A stretch of 64,000 nucleotides of DNA from Lunularia cruciata. Lineage: Eukaryota; Streptophyta; Marchantiopsida; Lunulariales; Lunulariaceae. Below the pieces are notes generated by a model. The model did not search any database. It was not told the DNA's origin and was given only the letters and a program-made list of their open reading frames with translations. The stretch spans positions 84,586,218 to 84,650,217 of the forward strand of contig OX419755.1 of the NCBI GenBank assembly GCA_948567375.1. Reading direction: 5' to 3'. Both the position numbers and the translations under genes were made by a program. Shown here piece after piece: positions 9,257 through 19,662 of this stretch (the stretch's first letter is position 1; each line of letters begins with the position of its first letter).

Positions 9257-10058
9257 TTTGACCTACACCTAGAGTTACTGAGTGGTAGGGCTGCTATATC
9301 ATGTAGTAGAGGAGCTCAAGTTCATGGAAGATGAGGTGGTAGAGGATCTACACCTAGTAGGAGTGCAGTACCTGCCCTTACTTCTGATACATCTATGGCT
9401 ACTCGGATTGAGTAGTTGGAGTAGAGATTGGCTAGTATGGCCATTGCTCAAAAGAGATCAGATTCGGGTGTTGAGGCTTCCACCTCATATGCTAGTGACA
9501 GAGATGTGCGGACTGGACTTCATGTGCGGAGTAGCATAGGTGGATGCATCTGCAGTAGTGACTAGGAGTGCAGTACGTGCTCAAGAGCCTAGAGGAGCAT
9601 CAGTGGAGTTGGACCCATAGAGAGGAGAGGTTGGGAGATAGGTCAGAGTTCCCCAGTCTTTCATGCTATCTGAGGCATTGTAGACGACATCCATGGTTCC
9701 TAGATGTCCCAGTGCAAGTGTGGTAGGTGGTGATGGAGTACATGAAGGACTACCTACTAGTCAACCACTTGCTATTACACAGACTAAGTCTAGCATGATG
9801 TTGGAGGTGGCTCAGCTTATTATGCGGCGTCCTTTGCTTTTGGCCAATGACATGTTTACATTAGAAGTTGACCCAGCCCTAGTGTTCCGATTGGCTGCCA
9901 TGCTATGTGAGAGTAGGGATAATGCGGTTCCTACTACTAGAGCAAAGGTGGTTGGTAGTGGAGCTGACTTGGTTGAGGAGCATGGGATCCATTAAGCAAC
10001 CAATGGTTTATGGCAGGCAGCAATGGCTAGACTAGAGGAGTTGCCAGCTAGACCGGCC
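9257..10058 (+). other. Element C gag-protease linker, decayed
   Basis: A plus-strand reading with many stops is glycine/arginine-rich, then serine/alanine/threonine-rich (RSAVPALTSDTSMATRIE-like). The frame 9693-9995 is open for 100 codons but has no recognisable domain. This is probably the variable spacer between nucleocapsid and protease. Confidence 0.5.
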
Positions 10059-10158
10059 TTTAAGAGAGCACGGTTCACATCTGGTGTTGTCCTATTGGAT
10101 CACCAGAAGAGGATTTTCCGTTTGGTCGGACCTTCAGGGAAGGTCTATACACCACAAA

Positions 10159-10500
10159 GACTCAGGTGCGTAGCCCCTTATGTTGGGGAAGAATGTAGTT
10201 GTCGGTCTGGAGTTACGAAAGACCGATGTGGAGAGGTATCCATTTCAGATCCAGACATCTCTAGGTGGTGGTTCAACATAATACATCACATGTGGGGAGT
10301 TTGTTGTCCAGGTTCAGCCTATTCATCCAACTGATAGCTTGGAGGTGAGAGCTCAGGCTATTGCAACAATAGCTGAGTCATATGATGTGTTAGTTGAGGG
10401 AGCAGTGTTATACCCCATGTGTTTCAATATTGACTATTAGGAGGAGACAACCTCCTATAGACCAGGTTGGCAGTCTGGTGAGAGATGGGTATGTCGCCTA
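10159..10500 (+). pseudogene. Element C aspartic protease
   Basis: The active site D-S-G-A is encoded at 10159-10170 and is followed at once by a TAG. PLMLGKNVVVGLELRK and a PFQIQTSLGGGS block come next. The domain continues with SYDVLVEGAVLYPMCF and ends in a YRPGWQSG motif (about 10456-10479), which is a conserved linker signature in this type of element as I remember it. All lie in frame 1 of the plus strand apart from scattered stops. The enzyme would cleave the polyprotein. The 10500-10870 stretch continues in frame as a low-complexity linker (SLEEALQQHADQLVQ-like). Confidence 0.8.
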
Positions 10501-10869
10501 CCAGTACGCTTCAGTAGTGGTAGTCTTGGCTCACTATAGTCTGGGACCATGGTAGCATTAGTTTTAGCTTTTAATGGTGCAGTTACTTGGCCTGGTGACT
10601 TGTTGGAGTGAAACGCCCATGTAAAAGATACTCCAGTACTAGAGGAGATCTCTTGGATTTGGAGTACAAGCGGGACTGTTCCGTCCACCTTGGATGTTCC
10701 ATTGTGGAGTTTAGAGGAAGCATTGCAGCAGCATGCAGATCAATTGGTGCAATAGGCTTGGAGTGGAGCCTTTGTGCCATCAAGAGATGAGTGTGAGGAT
10801 GAGCCTCCAAAGTCACTTACTTTGACACCTCTGGATACCACACTCATTGCTTGGCAATATTTAATAGAG

Positions 10870-11850
10870 GAGATATGTCTACTAGAGTTGTTTGGTGGGA
10901 TTAGCATTGGACTAGTTGGGGTATTACATGCGGGTATAAGTACATAGGTACTTGTATATAGAGAGAGATGAGACTACTAGGCGAGTCTCTCTACATCATG
11001 TGGCACACTTGGCCTATCAATATCTAGAGTTATTACCAATGTCAATAGTCAGAGGTTACCAGAAGGCCCTACCAATAGACATTTCCTTACTGGGGATGCA
11101 TGATCTTGAGAGACATGGGCCTATTCACTTGGTGATTTTTGGATGGCCATGTCAAGGACATACACGTGCTGGCTGAGGTTTAGGTCTTTAGGATCCTTGT
11201 TCTGGTGTGTTTTGGGAGATGTTACGGATACTACAACATCTCTAGGTTCATCAATCTTTTTCTCCAGCTTACCTTTTGGAGAACGTTCCTTTGATGGGTG
11301 ATTCTTGAACTAGAGTGGTGGTGAGTACACATCAAGGCCATTCTTGGATGGGACCTACTGTATTGTTAGATGCAGCCAGAGTGGGATCACGGGCTCATTG
11401 TCTTTGTCTTTGGTGGACAAACCTCTTACCCAAAGAGCTTTTATAGCATGCTTATGATGGGATTCAACAACTTGACCACATCCTTGTTGATGATATCTTG
11501 GATGTTGGGCGTCAGTCTTAGACATTGGTAGTGGCTGATAGGTCACCTATGGCAATGGTGAACCTAGTTGGACAGCCTAGAGCTTCATTTCCCACACTTA
11601 TGAGTTTCTCAGACTCTCATGCTTTTTGAGAGGGAGGACCTGGACTTGTTTGGGATTCATAATTACAATAGTTGGTGGAGCCTAATGCCGATGAGAGAGA
11701 GCGGGCAATGGGTTTTTGCACCAATATAACCGTTGTTCTAGCAATGTTAGAGGCCTCCAGGTGGTAGGTGTTAGGTCAGGCTATGGACCTAAACTGTTTG
11801 ACCTGGATTATGAGCCTTGGCTTGGCAGAGCAGCATAGGATGCACTTGAT
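10870..11850 (+). pseudogene. Element C DNA (cytosine-5) methyltransferase domain
   Basis: It would transfer a methyl group from S-adenosylmethionine to cytosine C5 in DNA. Motifs appear in the canonical order. Motif I (AdoMet site) is LELFGGISIGL, followed by GVLHAGIST, at 10879-10945. Motif IV is GWPCQGHTRAG, with the catalytic cysteine codon at 11150-11152. Motif VI is LLENVPLMGDS, with E-N-V at 11279-11287. A motif VIII-like block is LLDAARVGSRAH (about 11366-11397). A motif IX/X-like end is EPNADERERAMGF (about 11678-11716), followed by QAMDLNCLTWI. The length of about 330 codons suits a full catalytic domain. Frameshifts near 10945 and several stops (for example after R-A-G) make it inactive. 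It sits between protease and RT, with no sign of a separate gene. The catalytic and AdoMet residues are still readable. Confidence 0.87.
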
Positions 11851-12225
11851 AGGCATCACCACTTGGACACTTGCGAGTCATATGCCTATATCGAGATGAT
11901 TCTGGCACATGTTGGGGGTGATGGACCGAGTGGACATGGTATTCTTGGGACACAGCGAGTAGCTACTATGGAGAGTGGTCTACTTGGAGTCCATCAAGGT
12001 GAGTGTGGGCTACTTAAATTACACCCTTGGTCCACTTGGGATGTAGCTAGAGGACGTGTGGAGCTTGTAGCCAGAGTGGAGGGAGTTTTTCACACAGAGG
12101 TTGGGACCTCTAGTGGTCGGAGGCATGAAAGTATTGCTCACAAGGGCCCAGTGTAGTAGCCAGTCAGTACGTCTTCCACTCCTACTACAATTATAGAGGA
12201 TACTTGGGAGCCAGATCTTGAACCC
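11851..12225 (+). other. Element C methyltransferase-RT spacer
   Basis: Decayed coding-like sequence contains WLLWRVVYLESIKVSVGYL and LGPLGM readings on the plus strand. No domain is recognised. It ends in an acidic, RT-adjacent segment (about 12188-12230, EPDLEPKLTREERRRVW). Confidence 0.5.
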
Positions 12226-13010
12226 AAGCTTACTAGAGAGGAAAGACGGAGGGTTTGGAGGTTCTTGAGGAGCCACACAAGTTGTTTTGCCTTTAGTATG
12301 AAGGATTTGGGTGCTTTGAAAGAACCTGGTATATGAATTGAGCTGACTAGCAATACACCAGTTTTCCGATGTCCTTATTGATATAGTGAGATGGAGAGGA
12401 CATTGATTTAGAGCCAGAGTAGTGACCTTTTTGAGGCTAGTTTGGTGGAGATTTCACATGGAAAGTATGCATCAGCGACAATAATGCCAGCCAAGAAGGA
12501 TATGCATGGCAACTACACAGATAGGCGGATGTGTGGAGATTACCCTCCTATCAACCGACAAACCAGGGCTGATTGGTATGCCATGCCTACACCGGAGGAG
12601 ATTTTTGATATGATTGGGCATGCAAAGGTCTTCAGTACTTTGGATCTTCAAGCAAGATATCATCAGTTGCCGATCAAGGAGGAAGATAAGTCCAAGACAA
12701 CATTCTGGGCTATTGATCCTCATGGCAATGATGTGTTATATCAATGGAGGTTCTTACCGTTTGGGTTAAAGAACTCTCCTGCTGAGTTCCAGAGGGTCAT
12801 GGATAGGATCCTAGCTGGATTAGATTTTGCTCGGTGCTATATTGATGACATTTTGGTCTATAGCACTACTATGGAGGAGCATGAGGGACAGTTTTTGGAG
12901 GTGTTTGAGAGGTTGAGATCTCATGGACTCAAATTACATCCTGGGAAGTGTAGGTTCTTCCATGAGCAGGTTGAGTATTTGGGTTACACTATTTACCCCG
13001 GAGGGTTTGG
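12226..13010 (+). pseudogene. Element C reverse transcriptase
   Basis: RT copies the element RNA into DNA. The upstream block FAFSMKDLGALKEPG is followed by IELTSNTPVF. A long open frame from 12442 to 13440 then covers most of the domain. Blocks are YASATIMPAKKD, RMCGDYPPINR, FSTLDLQARYHQL, FLPFGLKNSPAEFQRVMD, the catalytic YIDDILVY (12838-12861) and LHPGKCRFF. Stops at 12331-12432 break only the N-terminal extension. This is the best-preserved part of C, and the YIDD residues are intact. Confidence 0.94.
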
Positions 13011-13640
13011 TGTTCAGCAGACCAAGGTGGAGGCTATTGCAGGTATTCGTCGGCCTACAGATGTGAGCAGAGTGCAAGCATTCCTTGGGTTGGCAAACTT
13101 CTATTGCCGCTATGTTAGAGGATTTAGTGCCATTGCCAAGGCTTTGACAAAGCTGACCAAGCTTACACATGAGTGGTGTTGGGGAGATGAGCAAGAGAGC
13201 TTTTTTAGAGCTCAAGGAGAGGTTTGCTCCTATTTTGAGGAGATCAATCAGAGGATGACCATTTCAGGTTATATTGATTGGAGTATGTTGGGGTTTGAAG
13301 TGGTGCTCGCCCAGCATGATGCTGAGGGGAAGGAGTTTGTGGTGGCCTATGCTAGTTGCTCCAACAATTCAGTAGAGGTGAAGTATAGTTCATATGAGAG
13401 AGAGTGCTTGGCAGCAGTTTGGGCAGTAGCACATTTCTGATGTAACCTATATGGTAACCCCTTCACTCTCATCACTGATCATCAGCCACTGAAGTGGTTG
13501 ATGGAGTCCGACAAGCTTTCAAGGTAGCTTGTACAATGGGCTCTGATTTTATAGGAGTATGTTTTCACGGTTGTTCACAAGCCTGGAGTGGTGAACTGTA
13601 CTGCAGATGGGTTGAGTAGAAACCCATGTCCTAGCCAGCA
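13011..13640 (+). pseudogene. Element C RT connection and RNase H
   Basis: Connection and thumb blocks are VQAFLGLANFYCRYV and ALTKLTKLTHEWCWG. RNase H shows D in YIDWS (about 13270), E in YERECLAAVWAV (about 13400), D in LITDHQPLKWL (after a TGA at 13438-13440) and NCTADGLSR (about 13600). Two further stops lie near 13527 and 13552. It would remove the RNA strand during cDNA synthesis. Confidence 0.88.
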
Positions 13641-14533
13641 AGATCAGACCAAAGCACATTGGCATGGTGAGACAAATGAGGAGATGGTGCCAGGTTGGCA
13701 TGCATTGGCCTTTCTGTGTATATTTTTAGAGGCTTTGGTGGTATCTCTCTCAGTGCATATAGGAAGAGTTATTGAGGTCATAGATCCAAAGAGTGAAGAT
13801 ATTGGTACAGTTTAGCAAGACATTCATGATGATGTCTTAGTGATGGACTATCTTTGCACTGGTGTTGTGGGTGGCATAGTTGGAACCAAGGAGAGAAACC
13901 GTGTTCTTCAGCAAGCCAAACGGTTCAGATTGGAGGGTAAGCACCTTTTGCATGTATGGGAGGATGGTAGAGTGCGAGTAGTACCACTTCCATCTCAAAG
14001 ACCACAATTGGTCCGTCATGCTCATGAGGAGCTAGGACATTTTGGAGTCAAGTGTACATATAGCTTACTCCAAAGTCATTATTGGTGGTGCGGTATGCAG
14101 ACCAAGGTATAGCAGTTTGTTGTTAGATGTGTGGTTTGTGACCAAGTTAGAGCATCATTCAATGCTCCTATGCCATAGTTACATCCATTACTTATCATGG
14201 GATTGGGTTACCATTGGAGTTTGGACTTTGCTGGACCTTTACCGCTAACTATGAGGCATCATTGGTATGTCTTGGTGATGGTGTAGCACTTCTCCAAGTG
14301 GATTGAGTTGGTGGTACTTCCTGACAAGTCTAGTGAAGGGACACCTTACTCGTTCCTGGATCAAGTTCTTCGTGCACCAGCTAAGGTTTTGACTGATCAT
14401 GGTATAGAGTTCTTGGAGGAGTTTTAGGTCTTGTGTGACAAGGCTTTGATTGATCATCATACTACATCCCGAGATCACGCTAAGGCAGATGGCTTAGCAC
14501 AGAGAGTGGTTCAGACGGTGAAGAAAGGATTGT
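13641..14533 (+). pseudogene. Element C integrase, zinc domain and catalytic core
   Basis: The zinc domain reads HAHEELGHFG ... CVVCDQV (about 14016-14150). The DDE core has D in SLDFAGPLP (about 14222) and D in VLTDHGIEF (about 14394). The glutamate position reads DGLAQRVVQ (about 14488), an E-to-Q change. Stops occur at 14110, 14177, 14285 and 14427. The reading is cut at 14533 by the nested minus-strand LTR (TSD ATTGT) and resumes at 31011. The 13641-13980 part is a linker (LVVSLSVHIGRVIEVID). Confidence 0.87.
14529..14533. repeat. Target-site duplication ATTGT, left copy
   Basis: It matches 31006-31010 exactly, across 16.5 kb of nested insertions. Confidence 0.94.
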
Positions 14534-15199
14534 TGTGAAAACTTGGCAAATATCACTTTTGCGGTAATCGGGTAAGTAAAGTATGTTCCTGCAGAGATAC
14601 AAGTCAGAATTGGTCAAATACAAAGCAAAGTAACAATTTAGTTCTTCTTGAGTTCATCTTTAATCTCTCAGGTAGAAACCACACCCAGAAGACAGTAACA
14701 AGCACTGACTCGCAGTCTTGTCACAAATTCACACTTCTTAATCACAACTCCATCAAATCTTTCCAAACAATCTTGGTTGTGATTATTCAGGCTCTCTCAA
14801 AAACAACACTTCACTGCAAAACGACTTCGCCTCAGAATTGTGTTCCACCCCTCCACTGAAGGCACAACTTCCTCAATCAAAATTGCTTCACATCAACTTT
14901 GCACTGCACTCACAAATGTAGAATACTACCAACACTACAATTCCTCTCAAATCTGTCAAGGCATTGCTTTGATTGCACTTCACTCAGGATCAAACACACA
15001 GAATGAAGATCAAGGCTATGGAATCCAACATCCAACAAACACATTGACTTGCACTTTGAATTTCTCCAAACACTCACAAACACAATTGCAAAGCTGATAC
15101 TCGGAATCAAGCTCAAGCGACGAGCGCTGCTTCACAGCACTTCACTTTATCTATTCTTAGAATTATGAGCACTAAACAAAATTCTCTATGAATGCCACT

Positions 15200-15207
15200 C
15201 TTAAATA
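15200..15207 (-). promoter_or_regulatory. LTR TATA-like box (minus-strand solo LTR)
   Basis: CTTAAATA is the complement of TATTTAAG, about 670 bp from the LTR end as in the other copies. Confidence 0.65.
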
Positions 15208-15323
15208 GTGAACAAATCGACAATTCTAACAACTATACCATTCTACAACAACTTTTCTAACCTGTAGATCCGAAATGACAATGCACCTCTTCATATCTGG
15301 CTCTTCAAATCTCAAAACTGTTA

Positions 15324-16513
15324 CTACTCCGATCCAATGTCTTCTTCTTCCTCGGCTTTCAAACCCAAACCCGAAGTAAATTTACTTCCTACTACTCTTT
15401 CCTCGGGTTTCATATCTTCTACTTCTTCTACCAGATCCAACAATTCTCTTTCCTGATCTGAAATTGCACTAGTGGGTAACCCTTCTAAATATTCATCTCT
15501 CAACCCACTCTTCTCTAATGTCTCCATCGGTAATTCCAAAGACATCTGCACTCCTATGTTATCTACTTTGGGTTTTGCTTTAACATCTTTCCAAAGTTTT
15601 TCTATCTCTACTTTCACTAAGTCTAATCTAATTGAAATGTTGTCTTCTACCTCTAAGATCTTCTTGTCTACACGAGTTCTGAGACTAATTAGTAAGGCAT
15701 TCATATCTGTATCCTTTGCTTGTCTTCGCCTTGTCTCCTGCACCAACAGCTTCAACTCGTGCAGTCTTGTCTCTTGAATCCAAACGTTGGCCTCTGTACT
15801 TAGCATCGCATTCATCCGGAGAACTATCTCCTTCAAAGGCTCCAATCTCATCTTCCGCTCTTGTTCTTGATCCGCAAGCCAGTCCTCCCTGTACCTTGCC
15901 AATTCTGCTTTGAACTTGGCTTTCACCGTCTCCTTCTTCTTCTCCTCTGTACAACTCTCTCCTCCTGATTACGAAGTAACTCTCGTAATCTTTCTTCTTC
16001 TCTATATCGTGCTGCCAACTCTGGTTGCCAGAGTTGCTTCTTCTCCTCGACACTCTCCATCACCCTATTGAGCTCCTGATCCTTTGCAGCTACTCTCGCC
16101 ATAGCATAGATAACTTCTACTCTTGAATCAGCAAACTGCTGCTTCAAGATCTCGTACTCAGCTACTTGTCTCTCCCTTTCTATGTCACTCTTCTTCACAA
16201 GATCCTCTTGATAATGCACTTCTCTCTTCAGGTCTTCAATTACTTGACTTCTCACTACTGCCTCCGCTTGCAGTACTTCCCTTTCCTCCTCACCTTGGGT
16301 TATACTCTTCTTCAACTCCAAGTTTTCTTCTTCCAATCTTGCTAATACTTGCAACACAGTCTTCACCTCTGGACAAGTCAACTGCATCTCCTTCTTCCTG
16401 TACTCTAGCTTCACCAACAGAGGACACACAACTTCTTGCAGGTACTCCACTCCATCACTGGCAACTACTTCAACTTGTGGAGTGATCTCCTTCTTTACCT
16501 CTTCTTCTCCCAA
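15324..16513 (-). pseudogene. U3-encoded ORF2, coiled-coil part (minus-strand solo LTR)
   Basis: Two overlapping frames (16513-15923 and 15926-15324) encode a long predicted coiled coil. It starts near VEYLQEVVCPLLVKLEYRKKE, passes through heptad-rich LEEENLELKK and VIEDLKREVHYQEDL segments, and ends in LETLEKSG-type text and an acidic tail. A frameshift in an arginine-rich run near 15923-15950 separates the two. The N-terminal acidic part lies beyond the B1 insertion at about 29441-29599. No known family is recognised; a structural role is a guess. Confidence 0.78.
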
Positions 16514-16739
16514 TACTTGCCTTCTTCTCTACAGTCGTCGTATTGGAATAGACGCCTCACTTCCCGAGCTTTCATGTGCTTCTTCCTTCACCATACTCGA
16601 ACCTGCTTTGTACTTCACCTTACGTCTTGAGCAAACTCCTCTCTGCATTGCAATCTTCTTTTCTTTGGGCTCAGTTACTTCATCTTCCAACTATGTGTTG
16701 TCCTCGGCTTTGATTTCTACCTACACTTCTTCTTCTTCT

Positions 16740-16744
16740 GCAAC
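16740..16744. repeat. Target-site duplication GCAAC, left copy
   Basis: It matches 29436-29440 exactly and flanks element B1. Confidence 0.95.
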
Positions 16745-17153
16745 TGTGGTGCCCACATTTTTTTTTTCAAAATAAAGGAGAAGAAGTGTATAGAGAAGTT
16801 GGATTGTGCCTGTATGACCAAAGAAGGCGAAGAAAAGAGTCTTCGGGATGAAACCCAAAGTAAAGTGACTTTGGGTCATAAGGCAAAGTACTCCAAAATG
16901 CCCTGTCAGCATACAACCCGAAGTAAATTGTCTTCGTATCGGGGGGAGCTCAACCCGAGGTGAAGACAGTCTAACAACCTTTTGTCGGGGCGAGAAATTC
17001 AAGAAGGGGACGTTTAAAAATTGGCGGCCCATACGCGCAAAGGTTTATTGACAGTGACAGGTGCATGCCGGAGGTGTGATTTCTTGGTAGAAACTCAAAG
17101 TGACGGAAGACAAAGAAGCGCAACTCTATAAAAATTGAACTTGCAACAACAAA

Positions 17154-18146
17154 ATGTCAAGTAATTTTCCTTCGCCGTTGAGAAGTCGTCTTACAGGTGA
17201 TCAAGGGAAGGGAAATAGAGTTGGAATCGTGTTAGTGTGCAAGGGAGAAGTCGCGAGAGTGAAATCAAGAGAGAGGGAGAAAGTAGAAGAGATGGGAGGA
17301 GCAAAGAAGAACTCTGAATTTGTAGTGAGAAATCATGCAATTCGAAGGTTAGATGTAATAGCAAGGATCAAAGTCTTGAGCCGACTTTGGATCACATATC
17401 TGGCATGGAACTGGAATGTAAGCTTTCCAAGATTCATGACAAAAATCATCAAGAGTAAGTGTCTCGATGGACCCGAGGAAGAAGGGAAGAGAGGAAATCC
17501 GGCTTGCTAGACAGAGTCGGATTGGAGACTTGTACTCGGGAAGGAGGCAGGCTCGGAGCAAGGAGCCACGTTCTTGGGGAAGGGAGAGATAGCTCAGGAG
17601 ACTCAGGAGGTGAGAGATGGTTTCTCTTTGAAGAGAAAGAAGAATGGGTATAAGGTTGAGAGTTACAAGGATCCAGTGAAGAGAGGGATTGTGAGTGCTC
17701 TCATGGCAATCTTGAAGCCAGAGAGAACAACTTATGTGATGAAGCACCAAGCGGTGTTCTTCCATAAGTTGTTTGCAGGAGAACCTATTAATTGGGCGGG
17801 GTGCTTCCATGGGAGGACAAGACAGATGCTATGGAATTTGCGGGATAAATTGCCACCACACTACATCGTGCCATTTGTAGCACATTTTTACCTCAGGTTG
17901 AATTTGCTCAACTCGGCGGAGTGAAACAAAATGGTGTTTCATTTCCATCCCAACTTGAGAAGAGACGTCGACGTGGATGAACAATAGATCATTCTTCAAA
18001 TCTGAAGCACGGATGAATACTACATGAAGACAGGTAAGAGCGTGGAGATAGAAGCAAGTACTCCAAAGTCAAAGAAGAGGGGTCAGCAAGGGGAAGCCAA
18101 AGACATCAAGAAACCTCGGAAGATGCAGAGAGGCAACCCGAGGTGA
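17154..18146 (+). pseudogene. U3-encoded ORF1 of the B1 5' LTR
   Basis: This is the same frame as the intact 330-codon ORF at 30592-29600. It begins MSSNFPSPLRSRLTG, has an arginine/lysine-rich N-terminal part (with RRLDVIARIKVLSRLW), then a conserved core YKVESYKDPVKRGIVSALMA, FFHKLFAGEPINW and LPPHYIVPFVAHFYL. It ends KKPRKMQRGNPR. Stops at 17508-17510, 17922-17924 and around 17986-18004 interrupt it here. The core resembles in style the plant transposon-protein domains found in extra ORFs of Athila-like elements; I do not assign a family. The closing TGA (18144-18146) is followed in frame by ORF2. Confidence 0.8.
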
Positions 18147-18149
18147 AGT

Positions 18150-19662
18150 ATGATGGTGATTGAGTCGGAGGATGAAGACTCAGAAGGAGATGCCGAGCTC
18201 AAAACTGAAGACTCGGAACACGAGGAGGAGCCTGAGCTAACATTGCAGAGCGGAGATACGAGCAGTGATAGTGATGAAGGGGGAGAGATGACATTGGCGC
18301 TAGTGGCTGAAGAAGAAGAGAAAGAAGTGCAAGCGGAGATAGAAGCCGAAGAAAACACATAGTTAGAAGCGAAATAACTGTGCCCAAAGAAAAGAAGATT
18401 GCTGTACAGCAAGGAGTTTGCTCGAGACGTAAGGCGAAGTGTGAAGCGGGCCGAGTAAAGTGAAGGAAGAGGTAGGAGAAAGCTCGAGAAGTGAAGCATC
18501 AATTCCGATACAAAGACTGCAAAGAAGAAGGCAAGTATCGGATGAACACGAAGTACGAAGAGAAGTCGCCACACACGAAGAAGTAACTACGAGCAATGGA
18601 GTGGAGTACCTGCGAGAAGTGGTGTGTCCTTTGTTGGTAAAGTTAGAACATAAGAAGAAGGAAATGCAGTCGACATGTCCAGAGGTAAAGACTGTGTTGC
18701 AGGTATTGACCAAATTAGAAGAAGAAAACTTGGAGTTGAGGAAGAGTGTAACCCGAGGTGAGGAGGAAAGAGAAGCACTACGAGTAGAGGCAGTAGAGAG
18801 AAGTCAGGTAATTGAAGACTTGAAGAGAGAAGTGAGCTATCGGGAGGATCTTGTGAAGACGAGTGACATAGCAAGGGAGAGACAAGTAGCGGAGTATGAG
18901 ATCTTGAAGCAGCAGTTTGCTGATTCAAGAGTAGAAGTAATCCATGCTATGACGAGGGTAGCATCAAAAGATCATGAGCTCGATAGAGTGATGGAGAGTG
19001 TCAAGGAGAAGAAGCAACTCTGGCAAAGAGAGTTGGCGGCCCGATACCGAGAAGAAGAACGACTACGTCAATTACTTCGTAATCAGGAGGAGAAGGTTAT
19101 ACAGAAGGAGAAGGAGAAGGAGACGGTGAAAGCCGAGTTCAAAGCGGAGTTGGCGATGTACCGAGAGGATTGGCTTGCAGATCATGAGCGTGAGAGGAAG
19201 ACAAGAGTGGAGCCATTGAAGGAGATAGTACTCCGAATGAATGCAATGCTAAGTACAGAAGCCAGTGTTCGGATTGAGGAGACGAGACTGCACGAGTTGA
19301 AGTTATTGGTGCAAGAGACAAGGCAAAGACAAGCAAAAGACACAAACATGAACGCTTTGTTAATCAGTCTCAGAACTTGTGTAGACAGGAAGATATTAGA
19401 AGTAGAAGACAACATTTCAATTAGATTAGACTTAGTGAAAATAGAGATAGAAAAACTTTGGAAGGATGTTAGAGCAAAACCCAAAGTAGATAACAAAGGA
19501 TTGCAAATTTCTTTGGAGTTACCATTGGAGACATTAGAGAAGAGTGGGTCGGGAGATAAGGAGTTAGATAGATTACCCACTAGTGGAATTTCAGATCAGG
19601 AAAGAGAATTGCTGGAATTGGTAGAAGAAGTAGAAACCCGAGGACAGAGTAGTAAGAAGTAA
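18150..19662 (+). pseudogene. U3-encoded ORF2 of the B1 5' LTR (acidic plus coiled coil)
   Basis: It starts MMVIESEDEDSEGDAELKTE, three bases after the ORF1 stop and in the same frame. About 70 acidic codons are followed by a stop at 18360-18362 and a frameshift. The coiled-coil part then runs open from 18460 to 19662 (400 codons) with VEYLREVVCPLLVKLEHKKK, many heptads, LHELKLLVQETR and LDLVKIEIEKLWKD. There is no signal peptide or membrane segment. The function is unknown. Its conservation among LTR copies argues it was once selected as protein. Confidence 0.8.

Larger units (their letters stand above)
14534..16744 (-). mobile_element. B-family solo LTR, minus strand, 3' part (nested in C)
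   Basis: The left end reads TGTGAAAACTTGGC, the reverse complement of a B-family LTR end. The remainder of this LTR is at 29441-31005, because B1 inserted into it. The rejoined length is about 3776 bp, close to the family's full LTR size. No internal region is seen, so it is a solo LTR. Confidence 0.93.

Noticed and set aside
10952-11176. The 74-codon frame as a small independent host methyltransferase gene
   Set aside because: Its motifs continue into neighbouring frames on both sides, and it lies between protease and RT of the same element, so it is a piece of the element's methyltransferase.
14840-15097. Open frame beginning MFHPSTEGTTSS, repeated at 51590-51333, 58027-57773 and 58649-58855
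   Set aside because: It is in the R-U5 part of the B-family LTRs, antisense to the element, and ends and frame vary between copies. It is conserved because the LTR DNA is conserved.
15472-16775. Plus-strand serine/leucine-rich frames
   Set aside because: They are antisense shadows of the U3 coiled-coil ORF on the minus strand. The same holds for 59207-59756, 60107-60451 and 26706-27629 on the opposite strands.
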